From contig CM049307.1 in assembly GCA_026874595.1 (NCBI GenBank), positions 61,842,370 through 61,906,369 of the forward strand: a stretch of DNA of 64,000 nt, read 5' to 3'. Origin of the DNA: Sipunculus nudus. Taxonomy: Eukaryota; Annelida; Sipuncula; Golfingiida; Sipunculidae. Both the position numbers and the translations under genes were made by a program. Under the pieces are notes generated by a model. That model had not been told where the DNA came from. It made no database searches and saw nothing but the letters and a program-made list of their open reading frames with translations. Numbering within the stretch: position 1 is the first letter of the stretch; each line of letters opens with the position of its first letter. Below are positions 1 to 7,945 of this stretch, piece by piece.

Positions 1-2375
1 TCAGAAGAGTAAAACTTCACCAGGTGTAAAATTGACTATTAATTCCAGTTATTAATTATAGCTGAGATTGTAATTAGCATAATGATATTGTTTGTCCCTC
101 ATTCAACCAACAGTGTGTATACTTTATTTGAAAAGATGTTTTTATTTTATCAAATTTACTGAATTTTTTATTTTATTTCGGTGAATAAAATTAAGCATGT
201 CCTGAAAACTCCAATGTGCAAAACTTTTTAAAAGGGATTCAAGGAATAATTTTGTAGATGCCATGTTGTGGCATTATTTTCTATTACATTCAGTTTAAAC
301 ATTTGATTTAAAAATAATAAAATATATGTGTATGCATAATATGACCCAAAGTGAGCTACAATCTGGATATGTAATGATTGCAACTTAGAATTCTAATATT
401 TTAACTTATATTTTCACTTTTATATTACAAATTTATAACACTTGTAAATAAAAAAAATGAATCAGATAAAAACTATTATTGAAAAAATTGGATATGCTTA
501 AAAAAATAGGCTTATATATTAACTTAAATGCATTATTCCCTTGAAAGTGAAATGACGGTATTAGTCCATTCTGTCCACTTGCCTGTCTATCTTTAAATTT
601 TTCATAAGCATCACAGTATCTCAAAACTTTTACTGTTTTTTTTTCATGACAGTCTTGTCAGAGTATTAGTTTGCAATCATATATTGAGAACTTTACTATC
701 ACCAGGTAGGAGGGCCCTTTCCTCTTAGCTTCTCATATGCTTATATAAATATAAAACATTACAATAAAATATTTTTCATATTTTGCATTTGCTAAAATTT
801 CAAACTTTTGTCGTGACCCATGGGTCCTTTGTTTATATTCTGGATTCTCAACATCATTGTTTGGCTAAAACTGAATAAATACCAGACATGGTGCAAATAC
901 TTTGCAAATGTATATGAATATGAATATGAATATGTACTCCATTATAAAATTTCTTGCATAAGAATGGGAATTCAGGTGAAAATGAAAGTATTTGAATACC
1001 AGTGCAAATACTTTCAACATGTATTCATGAATGCATATATTCTATAATATTATTTTAATAATTATTTCAGTTATGTTTTATTTCAAATATCATATGATTC
1101 TCTTATAATTTTTAATAAAAATTATATTGGCACAATATTTGTTATTAAATTTTAATAAATAGTTAAACTCTTTTATTATATGTGCTGCTTATAAGTTATA
1201 TGGCCAAGTCAAAATCTGTGTGACAATAGCACTCCATTTGTTAATAAAATAAATGAAATCAATCCTCTTCCCTGTCTCCAAATAAAATATCAAAATCATA
1301 CATAAGCTAAACACCAACAACTCATAATAAAGCTTATATTTATTACCACACAAAACCAGCATATGCCTCTTTCCCAAATCAAATTTTTTATCATATATAA
1401 CAGCTGAGCGCTGTGACCCATGGGTCCCTTGTTTTTAATATGAAATGCATATATTTGTTAAAAAAACATTATTATATATATTGTAAAATGTTCACATTAA
1501 TGGAACTTTTGGCCTAAGGCCCCCTTATCAGAATTTCCAGAATAAAAAAAAATCATTCATTCATACTTTCATCTGCTCAAGAGGTACCCATGGAGGTTAT
1601 GTTGTCATTGAGGTTGTCTGTAGTAACAGAAAAATGTGTATGTTACTGTAAATACAAGACCAGTATGTGTTAGCTATTACAATAAGCACATGCTGTAAAG
1701 ATGATCATACTTTCTATTAAATTAAAATTTTATGAAAACGCCCACATGTGATATGACCTGATTTATATATCGCATTTCAATTTTCATTTTACCTCTTTCT
1801 CAATTTAATACTCTTAATTCTGTATTTTTGCTTTAGTCTGTAAAATATTTCACCACACAAATAACATTTGCAATATGCTTGATAAATAAGGTTGAAACAG
1901 CCTGCCCACAAAACTGGTCTTTATTGACTGGCAGTCAGTTGACATACCTCTGTGCACACTTGTTAGATGAGTTTTATCACACCCCTGTTACCTCAGAGAG
2001 AGGATACTTTTACTTCTATGAGACCTCTATATAGACATTAGTAATTTCTTTTCTCACATAAACAATTTTCTTTAAATTTATATGAAGAGTCTATCTTGAT
2101 CTGTTAAGAGGCTGCTTGACATCTTTTCTGATAGATTTTATATATTTATTTTATAATTTATATCACAATCACAAATTATATATGTACATATGTATTCTTT
2201 TGTTATAAAGTAACTTTTCTTCTGTTAGTTGAAAAATCACAAGGCTGAAGCCACAAAAACATAGAGTTTTATAAATGTTTTCATGAAAATTAATCTTTCA
2301 TCAGAAAGTATATATCTGAGAGAGCTCATTGCCACTGAAAGTATGAGCTTGCAAACCAGTTCGTACGCTCTTTAC
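1..2375. other. AT-rich intergenic DNA, no gene seen
   Basis: No open frame here has coding character or credible splice sites. Two direct copies of a motif containing the palindrome GACCCATGGGTC lie near 813-835 and 1405-1430. The same word recurs inverted near 49675 and in altered form near 50040 and 52325, so it probably marks the end of a dispersed repeat. A fragment at about 1575-1645 (GGAGGTTATGTTGTCA...) belongs to the dispersed family seen more fully at 26.27-26.55 kb. Confidence 0.6.
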
Positions 2376-2421
2376 ACAGCGCTTTACCTATAGGGCTACT
2401 TCCTATATCGTAAAGCGCTGT
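2376..2421. other. Strong hairpin with 12-bp perfect arms
   Basis: ACAGCGCTTTAC at 2376-2387 is the exact reverse complement of GTAAAGCGCTGT at 2410-2421. Inside them TATAGG and CCTATA also pair, extending the stem to about 18 bp with a one-base bulge and a 7-nt loop. It sits at the edge of a GC-richer block. It could be a transposon end, a cruciform or a structured RNA. The sequence alone does not decide. Confidence 0.75.
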
Positions 2422-2439
2422 TTGTTATGACCTCGTATC

Positions 2440-3080
2440 CTGAATTGCAACACCAGAGGGGAGCACTGTATTTTTGTCCAATCAGATGAGACCTTGTGCT
2501 GGAAGACAAAGCCAAGCGAGGAATACACAGAGCCATTTCTTTTTGAGTGACAGCTCATCCCCCAGCGTAACCGTCTGAACAGGCCAGGGGCTCAGAGAGA
2601 ATTGCCCCTGATGTGGTTTGCTTAGGGCCTTGGGCACATAGGATGCTCGGCCGGTGAGCTGTAATTCAAACGAAACGTATACGTAACAACAAAGACTGCG
2701 TGCACACCTCGCTGGCTGGTTTCAGTTCTGCAGACAACAGATATATGGCTACGCTAACACAGTCATAATGTCATAATCGAATCGGTCGATGATGCGAGAA
2801 TGCAGAGGGAGCAATTTAAATTCGACCGGAAACTTATCAAGCGGCGCTTGAAGCGGGGCAATGGGCGGAGCCAGGATGCCTGTCGAGTGTTTGTTTATTG
2901 GCATCTGATTGGCTGCTTGTCATATCGTATGCACACTTATTTCAGTGGATAACAAACCGCCATCTGGTGTCTAAATATATCATAAACGGTCAAAGCTGGC
3001 AGCGTGAAAATCAGTTGCTTCTTTAGAAGCGCAAGATTTCCGCTGCCTCGGGAGCGTGACCAGTTCGGTATGCTAACCTG
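2440..3080. promoter_or_regulatory. GC-richer, CCAAT- and GC-box-containing promoter-like block
   Basis: This block stands out from its AT-rich surroundings by GC content and CpG frequency. It contains CCAAT-type boxes in both orientations (TCCAATCAG near 2478, GATTGGCTG near 2907) and a GC box (GGGCGGAGCC near 2864). These are typical of invertebrate housekeeping promoters or first exons. A short open frame from the ATG near 2800 (about 54 codons, rich in K and R) is probably fortuitous. No downstream gene can be tied to it. It could start the plus-strand gene whose last exon lies at 10.6 kb, or a minus-strand gene leaving the window. Confidence 0.35.
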
Positions 3081-4009
3081 GAAAATTAAATTTTCCTGAA
3101 TTAAAATGCCAAAATTGGATCAATTTCATTGGTAATAAAATACGATCACATAAAATGTATGCATAGACCCAATAATATATACATAATAAATACATAAATG
3201 AAAAATGTGAGTGAAGTATAGGAAACATCTGTATAATTCAGATATATTGTTACAAGAAAATGTTATTATACGCCTGTCTCTTAAGGGAATTTGTTATGGT
3301 ATATCCACTGTCTGTCCGTCTGTCTGGCCATTTGTTTGTAAACTTTTAGTATCAGTTACAAGGACCTACATGGATTTTCTCGAAACTCACCATAACTGCT
3401 GATCAAAAGATTATCTTGCTGGAGTTTGATTATGGGCAAATTCTTCAAATATGTAACAAGGTCAGAGGGTCACTAGGCTACTTTGTGGTGTTGCTGTGAT
3501 AACTTATCAGGAATATGATAGATTTTGATGAAACTCAAGAGAAATGTTGATCAATATATTATCTCACTTAAGTTCAATTTCCAGCAAAATCCATACATAT
3601 TTGATAAGGTCACAAGATATACAACATGCATATTATGTACCCTAGTGTACCCTAGTGTGGAACAAGGGATAATTGTGTGAATCTCACCCTCAATGTGTGA
3701 CACTTTTGTTGTCTGATATCTAATGAATAAAACTTTGAAATATTGAATTAAGACTGTAAAATAATTTAACTTAAGTTGATAAATTCTGCCATGGCTCAAA
3801 GTCACAACCAATTATAATTAATATACTGACATGTAAGAAGAAGTAGGACTTAGGTTAGGCATACTTGCTTAGAATTTCCTCTTTCATACACTGGGTAATT
3901 CACAAAATTACTATGATGATCCTACATATGTTGAAAAAATTTGCATAATGTGATCCAAGCAGTTATTTTGCAGGAGTCTGATAAATTCTAAACTTAAATT
4001 CTCAAACTT
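3081..4009. other. Non-coding stretch with a degenerate dispersed repeat
   Basis: AT-rich sequence. At about 3300-3560 there is a degenerate repeat with tandem CTGT/CCGT words (TGTCCGTCTGTCTGG) followed by a sequence with two related halves (GATTTTCTCGAAACTC near 3370, GATTTTGATGAAACTC near 3520). No coding signal is visible. Confidence 0.4.
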
Positions 4010-4068
4010 AAAATGCCTTTTGAAATAATTGATACTGAATAATAAATATCAATTTGTTTGAGAGGACT

Positions 4069-4080
4069 ACAGTTAGATCT
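4069..4080 (-). promoter_or_regulatory. Conserved dodecamer downstream of the stem-loop, possible histone downstream element
   Basis: The minus strand reads AGATCTAACTGT, separated from the stem-loop by exactly 12 nt. The identical dodecamer lies at the same spacing in the other copy (7882-7893). The position is right for the purine-rich element that pairs with U7 snRNA, but the sequence matches that consensus poorly, and the conservation may simply reflect the recent duplication. Confidence 0.3.
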
Positions 4081-4092
4081 GAACTGTGTGGT

Positions 4093-4108
4093 GGCTCTGA
4101 GAAGAGCC
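4093..4108 (-). promoter_or_regulatory. Histone-type mRNA 3' stem-loop (left copy)
   Basis: The minus strand reads GGCTCTTCTCAGAGCC: a perfect 6-bp stem with a 4-nt loop. It fits the metazoan replication-dependent histone consensus GGYYYTTYTNARRRCC at every position. It is preceded by CAAAC and followed by ACCACACA, close to the usual CCAAA and ACCCA flanks. It lies 40 nt past the stop codon of the 4148-4486 gene. In the histone system this element binds SLBP and directs cleavage without polyadenylation. Confidence 0.9.
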
Positions 4109-4147
4109 GTTTGTTTGAGTAAGATGATGTGGGTCACAGTGTCTCCA

Positions 4148-4486
4148 TCAGAACTCTGTCTCTGATTCAGTCATGTCTTCTCCTGTCATATAACGATGAA
4201 GGTCACATGACATCTGGTGGATCTGATTGGCCAGATCTTTGGTGTACTCAAACATCACATGACGAAGACCCTCAGCCACACTCATGTTGAGACTGAGCTT
4301 GTATCTGAAAACTTTATTGTTGTCAGAGAGGGCTCGTTCATACCGTACATTGTTGGCATCAATGTAGTTGTTTAGTTGGACCAGACGGTTACACGCCATG
4401 TCAAACTTGGTGGTCATCAGAGCCAGCTGGTACTCTATCCTGTCACGGTCAGACTTGTAGCAATAAGAACCAAGAGCCGAGTCCAT
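4148..4486 (-). CDS. 112-aa non-histone protein with histone-type mRNA 3' end (left copy)
   Basis: Intronless gene. The ATG at 4486 sits in a strong context (CCACCATGG), and the in-frame upstream triplet at 4493-4495 is GTG, so the protein starts MDSALGS. Family not recognised. It is acidic (about 19 D/E against 13 K/R), lacks long basic tails and does not resemble H1 or any core histone. It reads as largely alpha-helical, with a middle segment RLVQLNNYIDANNVRYERAL and an acidic C-terminus ending ESETEF. It is about 95% identical to the right copy: six substitutions, three of them clustered at residues 8-10, while many codon differences between residues 11 and 100 are synonymous, so purifying selection is likely. 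A TATA-like box lies about 85 bp upstream and a histone stem-loop 40 nt downstream, the architecture of a replication-dependent histone gene. Cell-cycle-coupled expression is inference. Confidence 0.85.
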   Translation of the reverse strand: MDSALGSYCYKSDRDRIEYQLALMTTKFDMACNRLVQLNNYIDANNVRYERALSDNNKVFRYKLSLNMSVAEGLRHVMFEYTKDLANQIHQMSCDLHRYMTGEDMTESETEF

Positions 4487-4570
4487 GGTGGTCACAAGAA
4501 GTGATGTAGATAACAGTGTGTTGTAGCTGAGTATCAGAACAAATGTGACTTGTACAGGAGAGCTGTGTGT

Positions 4571-4578
4571 ATTTATTA
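4571..4578 (-). promoter_or_regulatory. TATA-like box of the left 112-aa gene
   Basis: The minus strand reads TAATAAAT within TGGCTAATAAATACACACAG. It aligns with TATAAATA of the right copy and lies 85-92 bp upstream of the ATG, implying a leader of roughly 55-60 nt. The left copy differs by one or two bases from the better TATA of the right copy, which may weaken it. Confidence 0.6.
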
Positions 4579-4584
4579 GCCAGA

Positions 4585-4735
4585 CAACCAGCTACAGTGA
4601 GTATCATATTGAGTTCTGATGGTGTTCATGTGGAGTAATGATGAGTAACTACATGCTGTGTGCTACAAGCAGCTACAGTCAGTATCATATTGAGTACCGA
4701 TTTTGGTCTGTGTAGAGCAGTGATGAGTAACTATT
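4585..4735 (-). repeat. Promoter-proximal direct repeat, left gene
   Basis: Two copies of a unit of about 80 bp lie just upstream of the TATA-like box. On the minus strand each has GTTACTCAT... followed by GATACT(C)ACTGTAGCTG. Their TGAGTAAC plus-strand landmarks are at 4642 and 4724. The same duplicated arrangement lies upstream of the right gene. They may be duplicated regulatory sites. Confidence 0.55.
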
Positions 4736-5130
4736 ACATGTTGATTACCAGCAGCTAGAGCTAAAGGACAGTAGCTGGACTCTACTCACCACGGAGGTGT
4801 ACTCTACAGCTACTAATTAGACTCTGCTCTTGGGGTACTTGGAGGGCAATCACAACTAGGGTGATACAGCATTGATAAGCAGCCATACATGTAGTTCCTG
4901 TGCTCAACACTAGGGGTAACTTGTGAGCAGCTGTACTCTCGTTCAGCACAAGTTGTTACTTACAACTAGGGTAAAATGCCACAAGTAGAACTCAGCTCCA
5001 CAGGCATACATGTAGTTTCTCTATTCACCACTAGGGTATGCCTGTGAGCAGCTTGACTCAGCAGACTTGCTAGGTGCATGCATGTAGCTTACCATCAGGA
5101 TGCCCTGGTATTACTCACAACTGGTGAGTA

Positions 5131-6749
5131 CCTGTATTGAGTAGACAGCCCCTTTGCCACAGGAAGGGTGTGTCAGTGATAGGACACCTCTCAAAGTTCT
5201 CATTTCCTGGGAATAAATCTTTAACGTGGTGGTCCATTGAAAAGCAAGATTCTGCTCAATACTACACAAGTTACATTCATTACACCAGAACATCTGCAAC
5301 AAGAAGTTACTCTAATCATCAACAGCTGAAAAGCACCTTTGACATTACCCACACATGGAGTTTCATTAACCAACACAGCTGCAACACTGCCCACAAATTT
5401 ACTTCAAATTCAGTGAAAAGTGGATAATAAACAAAATAAATCATAATGAAAGAGATCCCTATTAGTGTTCCTGTAAAAGTGAGGATCCCAATAACAAAGG
5501 TTTCAATGAGTAGTTAATGCATTTACTTTAATAATGACATAATTTAAGCACCAAGGATTATCCTCTATGTTGCATGTTACACATAATATTAAACTAAGTC
5601 ACTTTAGGTACTAAGAACTTAAAGTATGATAATTTTTTTTAAATATCAGGTTTGACTTTGTTATGATTTGATCTGCTCAGTTACTCACAGGTTTTAAATT
5701 CATTCTGAACCAGTCTTAACAGAGTCATTTAATTTGAATTTCTGATTAAAAAACAAGATATTCTGTATGAGTGAACTTCCTTGGACTTTGTTCATGAAAA
5801 TACCTGCATGACTTAAATGTAATCCTGATACAAATAAGTAAAAACTTTGATCAGTAACTTTTGATATTAAAATTATAAGCAAAATGTTTTATTTAATAAA
5901 ATCATGTCTTGTATGTTAAGAAAATATTTTTGCATATATTCACTTATTACACCTGCAGTCATCCCTGTGTCACAAAATTGTCAAAATTTCACACCTGTTG
6001 AGTAATAATTTAAAAAAATTTCATCATGTTTATTGTGACATGGCCCTTGTAATTTGTTTATTTTACTAATTATAACACTCATTATACCCATATTGTCGAC
6101 ATATGATCTGTTTTATCCAGGTTTAAGTGTGTATGCAAAATCCTGGCCCCATGATCAGTTTAAATAAACTAGGAAAAATAAACCTGTCAGGGTTCAGTAA
6201 GGTCATAGAAAATATACTGAGGACAGAGTCCATATGAGAATCCATCTGCAGAGGGAGTGAGTTGGCATGGGGACATGTTTTAGCGATGTTTAAAATGGAA
6301 TAACACTTTTGGACCACACCCAAATAATGGTATGATTATATAAAAAAGTGTTAAATTGTAGTAAACATATTCCAGCACATGGTAAAACTAAAATTTCAAA
6401 TATCAAATTTGATATCACACATTTTAGTTCACAAATGCTGCTTTTTTTGTTATTTTTGTGTGAAAGTTTGAGTAAATATCATTAGGCCAGAAGTTCTATA
6501 CCAGCAGAGTCTTTAAAATAATTCTCAGATAAATACAAGATACAAAATTGCATGAGGAGTCTCCTATCTCATAATCAGCTGAATTGTAACAATAATCAAA
6601 ATAACATCCTAATTTAGATTGAAAATTACTCTCAGTCTTGCTTATCATCAAATAGTCTCATTTCAAAGCAGCTACTGAGAAATGTGATATCTAAACTCAT
6701 CATTATCTGCAATAATAAAGAAGCCACTCAGTACAACCATGAGCTTACA
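5131..6749. other. Spacer between the inverted arms
   Basis: The central spacer of the inverted duplication has no coding signal. The open frames near 5137-5427 have no splice or start support. It holds one copy of a dispersed repeat at 6128-6331 (annotated separately). The rest is AT-rich. Confidence 0.5.
6128..6331 (+). repeat. Dispersed repeat family A, copy 1
   Basis: Shares an ordered series of blocks with 26609-26825 (reverse orientation) and 47945-48170 (same orientation): TGCAAAAT, AAATAAACCT, a GAGGACAGTGTCC-like block, AGAATC(C/T)AT, a TATAACACTT-like block and a CC(A/C)AAA-type end. About 200-230 bp each. No gene is inside. Probably an old SINE or MITE family, class unknown. Confidence 0.6.
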
Positions 6750-7249
6750 AACTACATGGCTCACTACCATTAGCTGCTCAATAATACCAGTGCAACCAAC
6801 TGGTATGTTCTGTAACGAGATTCTAAATTGACCGCTTGCATTCTAGCTGGGAGTAGCTTTCAAAGACCATTTATACTAAGCAAGAGACAAGGTAGTCACT
6901 GAAAACCACCCCTTGTGGTGAGAAGAGAAACTATACGTATGCCTGTGGATCTGAGTTCTAATTGGCTGCTCATTAGTGCTGTTTTACCCTAGTTGTGTGT
7001 AACCACTTGTGCTGAACGAGAGACCAGCTGCTCACAAGTAACTCCTAGTGGCGAGCACAGGAACTACATGTATGTCTGTGGAACAGTTCTATTGGGCTGC
7101 TCATCAGTGCTGTATCACCCTAGTTGTAATTGCCCTTGTACTCACCACTGACAAGAGCAGAGTCTAATTAGTGACTCTGGAGTACACCTCGGTGGTGAGT
7201 ACAGACCAGCTACTGGTCATTAGCTCAAGCTGCTGGTACTGTGCATGTA

Positions 7250-7396
7250 TTAGTTACTCATCACTGCTCTACACAGACCCCATCAGTACACATTTGATAC
7301 TCACTGTAGCTGCTTGTAGCACACAGCATGTAGTTACTCACATTGCTCTGCACTGACCCCATCAATGCTCAATATGATACTGTAGCTGGTTGTCTG
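7250..7396 (+). repeat. Promoter-proximal direct repeat, right gene
   Basis: Two copies with a period of 80 bp (GTTACTCA at 7253 and 7333), each followed by ACCCCATCA...TGATACT(CACT)GTAGCTG. They end just before the TATA box. They mirror the repeat upstream of the left gene, so the duplication predates the inversion-duplication. Confidence 0.6.
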
Positions 7397-7399
7397 GCC

Positions 7400-7407
7400 T
7401 ATAAATA
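7400..7407 (+). promoter_or_regulatory. TATA box of the right 112-aa gene
   Basis: TATAAATA within GGCCTATAAATACACACAG, 85-92 bp upstream of the ATG at 7492. A start site about 30 bp downstream would give a leader of roughly 60 nt, as in replication-dependent histone genes. The region matches the left copy in reverse orientation. Confidence 0.75.
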
Positions 7408-7491
7408 CACACAGCACTCCTGTACAAGTCACATTTGTTTCTGATACTCAGATACAACACACTGTTATCTACATCACTTCTTGTGACCACC

Positions 7492-7830
7492 ATGGACTCG
7501 GCTCTAGGTTCTGACAGCTTCAAGTCTGACCGTGACAGGATAGAATACCAGCTGGCTCTGATGACAACCAAGTTTGACATGGCGTGTAACCGTTTGGTCC
7601 AACTCAACAACTACATTGATGCCAACAACGTTCGGTATGAACGAGCCCTCTCTGACAACAATAAAGTTTTCAGATACAAGCTCACTCTCAACATGAGTGT
7701 GGCGGAGGGACTACGCCATGTGATGTTTGAGTACACCAAAGATCTGGCCAATCAGATCCACCAAATGTCATGTGACCTTCATCGTTATATGACAGAGGAA
7801 GACATGGTTGAATCAGAGACAGAGTTCTGA
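7492..7830 (+). CDS. 112-aa non-histone protein with histone-type mRNA 3' end (right copy)
   Basis: Intronless paralogue of the minus-strand gene at 4148-4486. I chose the ATG at 7492 because of its CCACCATGG context, its match to the left copy and a TATA box about 90 bp upstream. A longer frame from 7435 would start inside the expected leader. Against the left copy, residues 8-10 read DSF (YCY in the left), residue 65 is T (S), 102 is E (G) and 106 is V (T). The core from 11 to 100 has a single amino-acid change but many silent ones (for example at GAA/GAG, TTG/CTG, GCG/GCT and CGC/CGT codons). The protein is acidic and helix-like, with no signal peptide, membrane segment or zinc motif, and no recognisable histone fold. 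The stem-loop 24 nt after the stop is the strongest functional clue. It suggests SLBP-dependent, non-polyadenylated mRNA, and so possibly expression in S phase, germline or embryo. Confidence 0.87.
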   Translation: MDSALGSDSFKSDRDRIEYQLALMTTKFDMACNRLVQLNNYIDANNVRYERALSDNNKVFRYKLTLNMSVAEGLRHVMFEYTKDLANQIHQMSCDLHRYMTEEDMVESETEF

Positions 7831-7853
7831 TGAAGACACCGTGTCTCTCAAAC

Positions 7854-7869
7854 GGCTCTTATCAGAGCC
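7854..7869 (+). promoter_or_regulatory. Histone-type mRNA 3' stem-loop (right copy)
   Basis: GGCTCTTATCAGAGCC: the same perfect 6-bp GGCTCT/AGAGCC stem as the left copy, with a TATC loop. The loop's second base departs from the pyrimidine consensus. It is preceded by CAAAC and followed by ACCACACA. It begins 24 nt after the stop codon, the usual spacing for replication-dependent histone mRNAs. No AATAAA lies nearby. Confidence 0.88.
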
Positions 7870-7881
7870 ACCACACAATCA

Positions 7882-7893
7882 AGATCTAACTGT
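7882..7893 (+). promoter_or_regulatory. Conserved dodecamer downstream of the stem-loop
   Basis: AGATCTAACTGT begins after a 12-nt gap from the stem-loop, exactly as in the left copy (4069-4080). It is a candidate histone downstream element by position only. Confidence 0.3.
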
Positions 7894-7945
7894 TGTACCT
7901 CACTAACAAACTCTTTTCAATATTATAAAATTATTTTTAAAGGCC

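Larger units (their letters stand above)
4010..5130 (-). repeat. Left arm of an inverted segmental duplication carrying a gene
   Basis: Read on the minus strand, this arm matches 6750-7945 on the plus strand. The match covers the gene, its 3' stem-loop, the sequence just beyond it, the TATA region and several hundred bases of upstream DNA. Upstream homology is patchier and full of short reiterated motifs such as ACTAGGGTA and TACATGTAGT. The arm ends are approximate because the homology fades. Confidence 0.75.
6750..7945 (+). repeat. Right arm of the inverted segmental duplication
   Basis: Inverted counterpart of 4010-5130. Homology is strongest across the coding region, TATA region and stem-loop, and patchier upstream, where motifs such as GCTGCTCA(T)(C)AGTGCTGT and ACCCTAGTTGT recur (near 6970 and 7090). 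The two genes it creates point away from each other with about 2.9 kb between their inferred start sites. Confidence 0.75.

Noticed and set aside
2800-2965. 54-codon ATG frame rich in K/R in the GC-rich block
   Set aside because: No supporting splice site or homologue. Probably part of a promoter or untranslated leader.
7435-7491. Longer N-terminus for the right 112-aa gene from the upstream ATG
   Set aside because: It would begin almost at the predicted transcription start and has no equivalent ATG in the left copy. The CCACCATGG start is shared by both.
7362-7610. Minus-strand 82-codon frame
   Set aside because: Shadow of the right 112-aa gene and its promoter.
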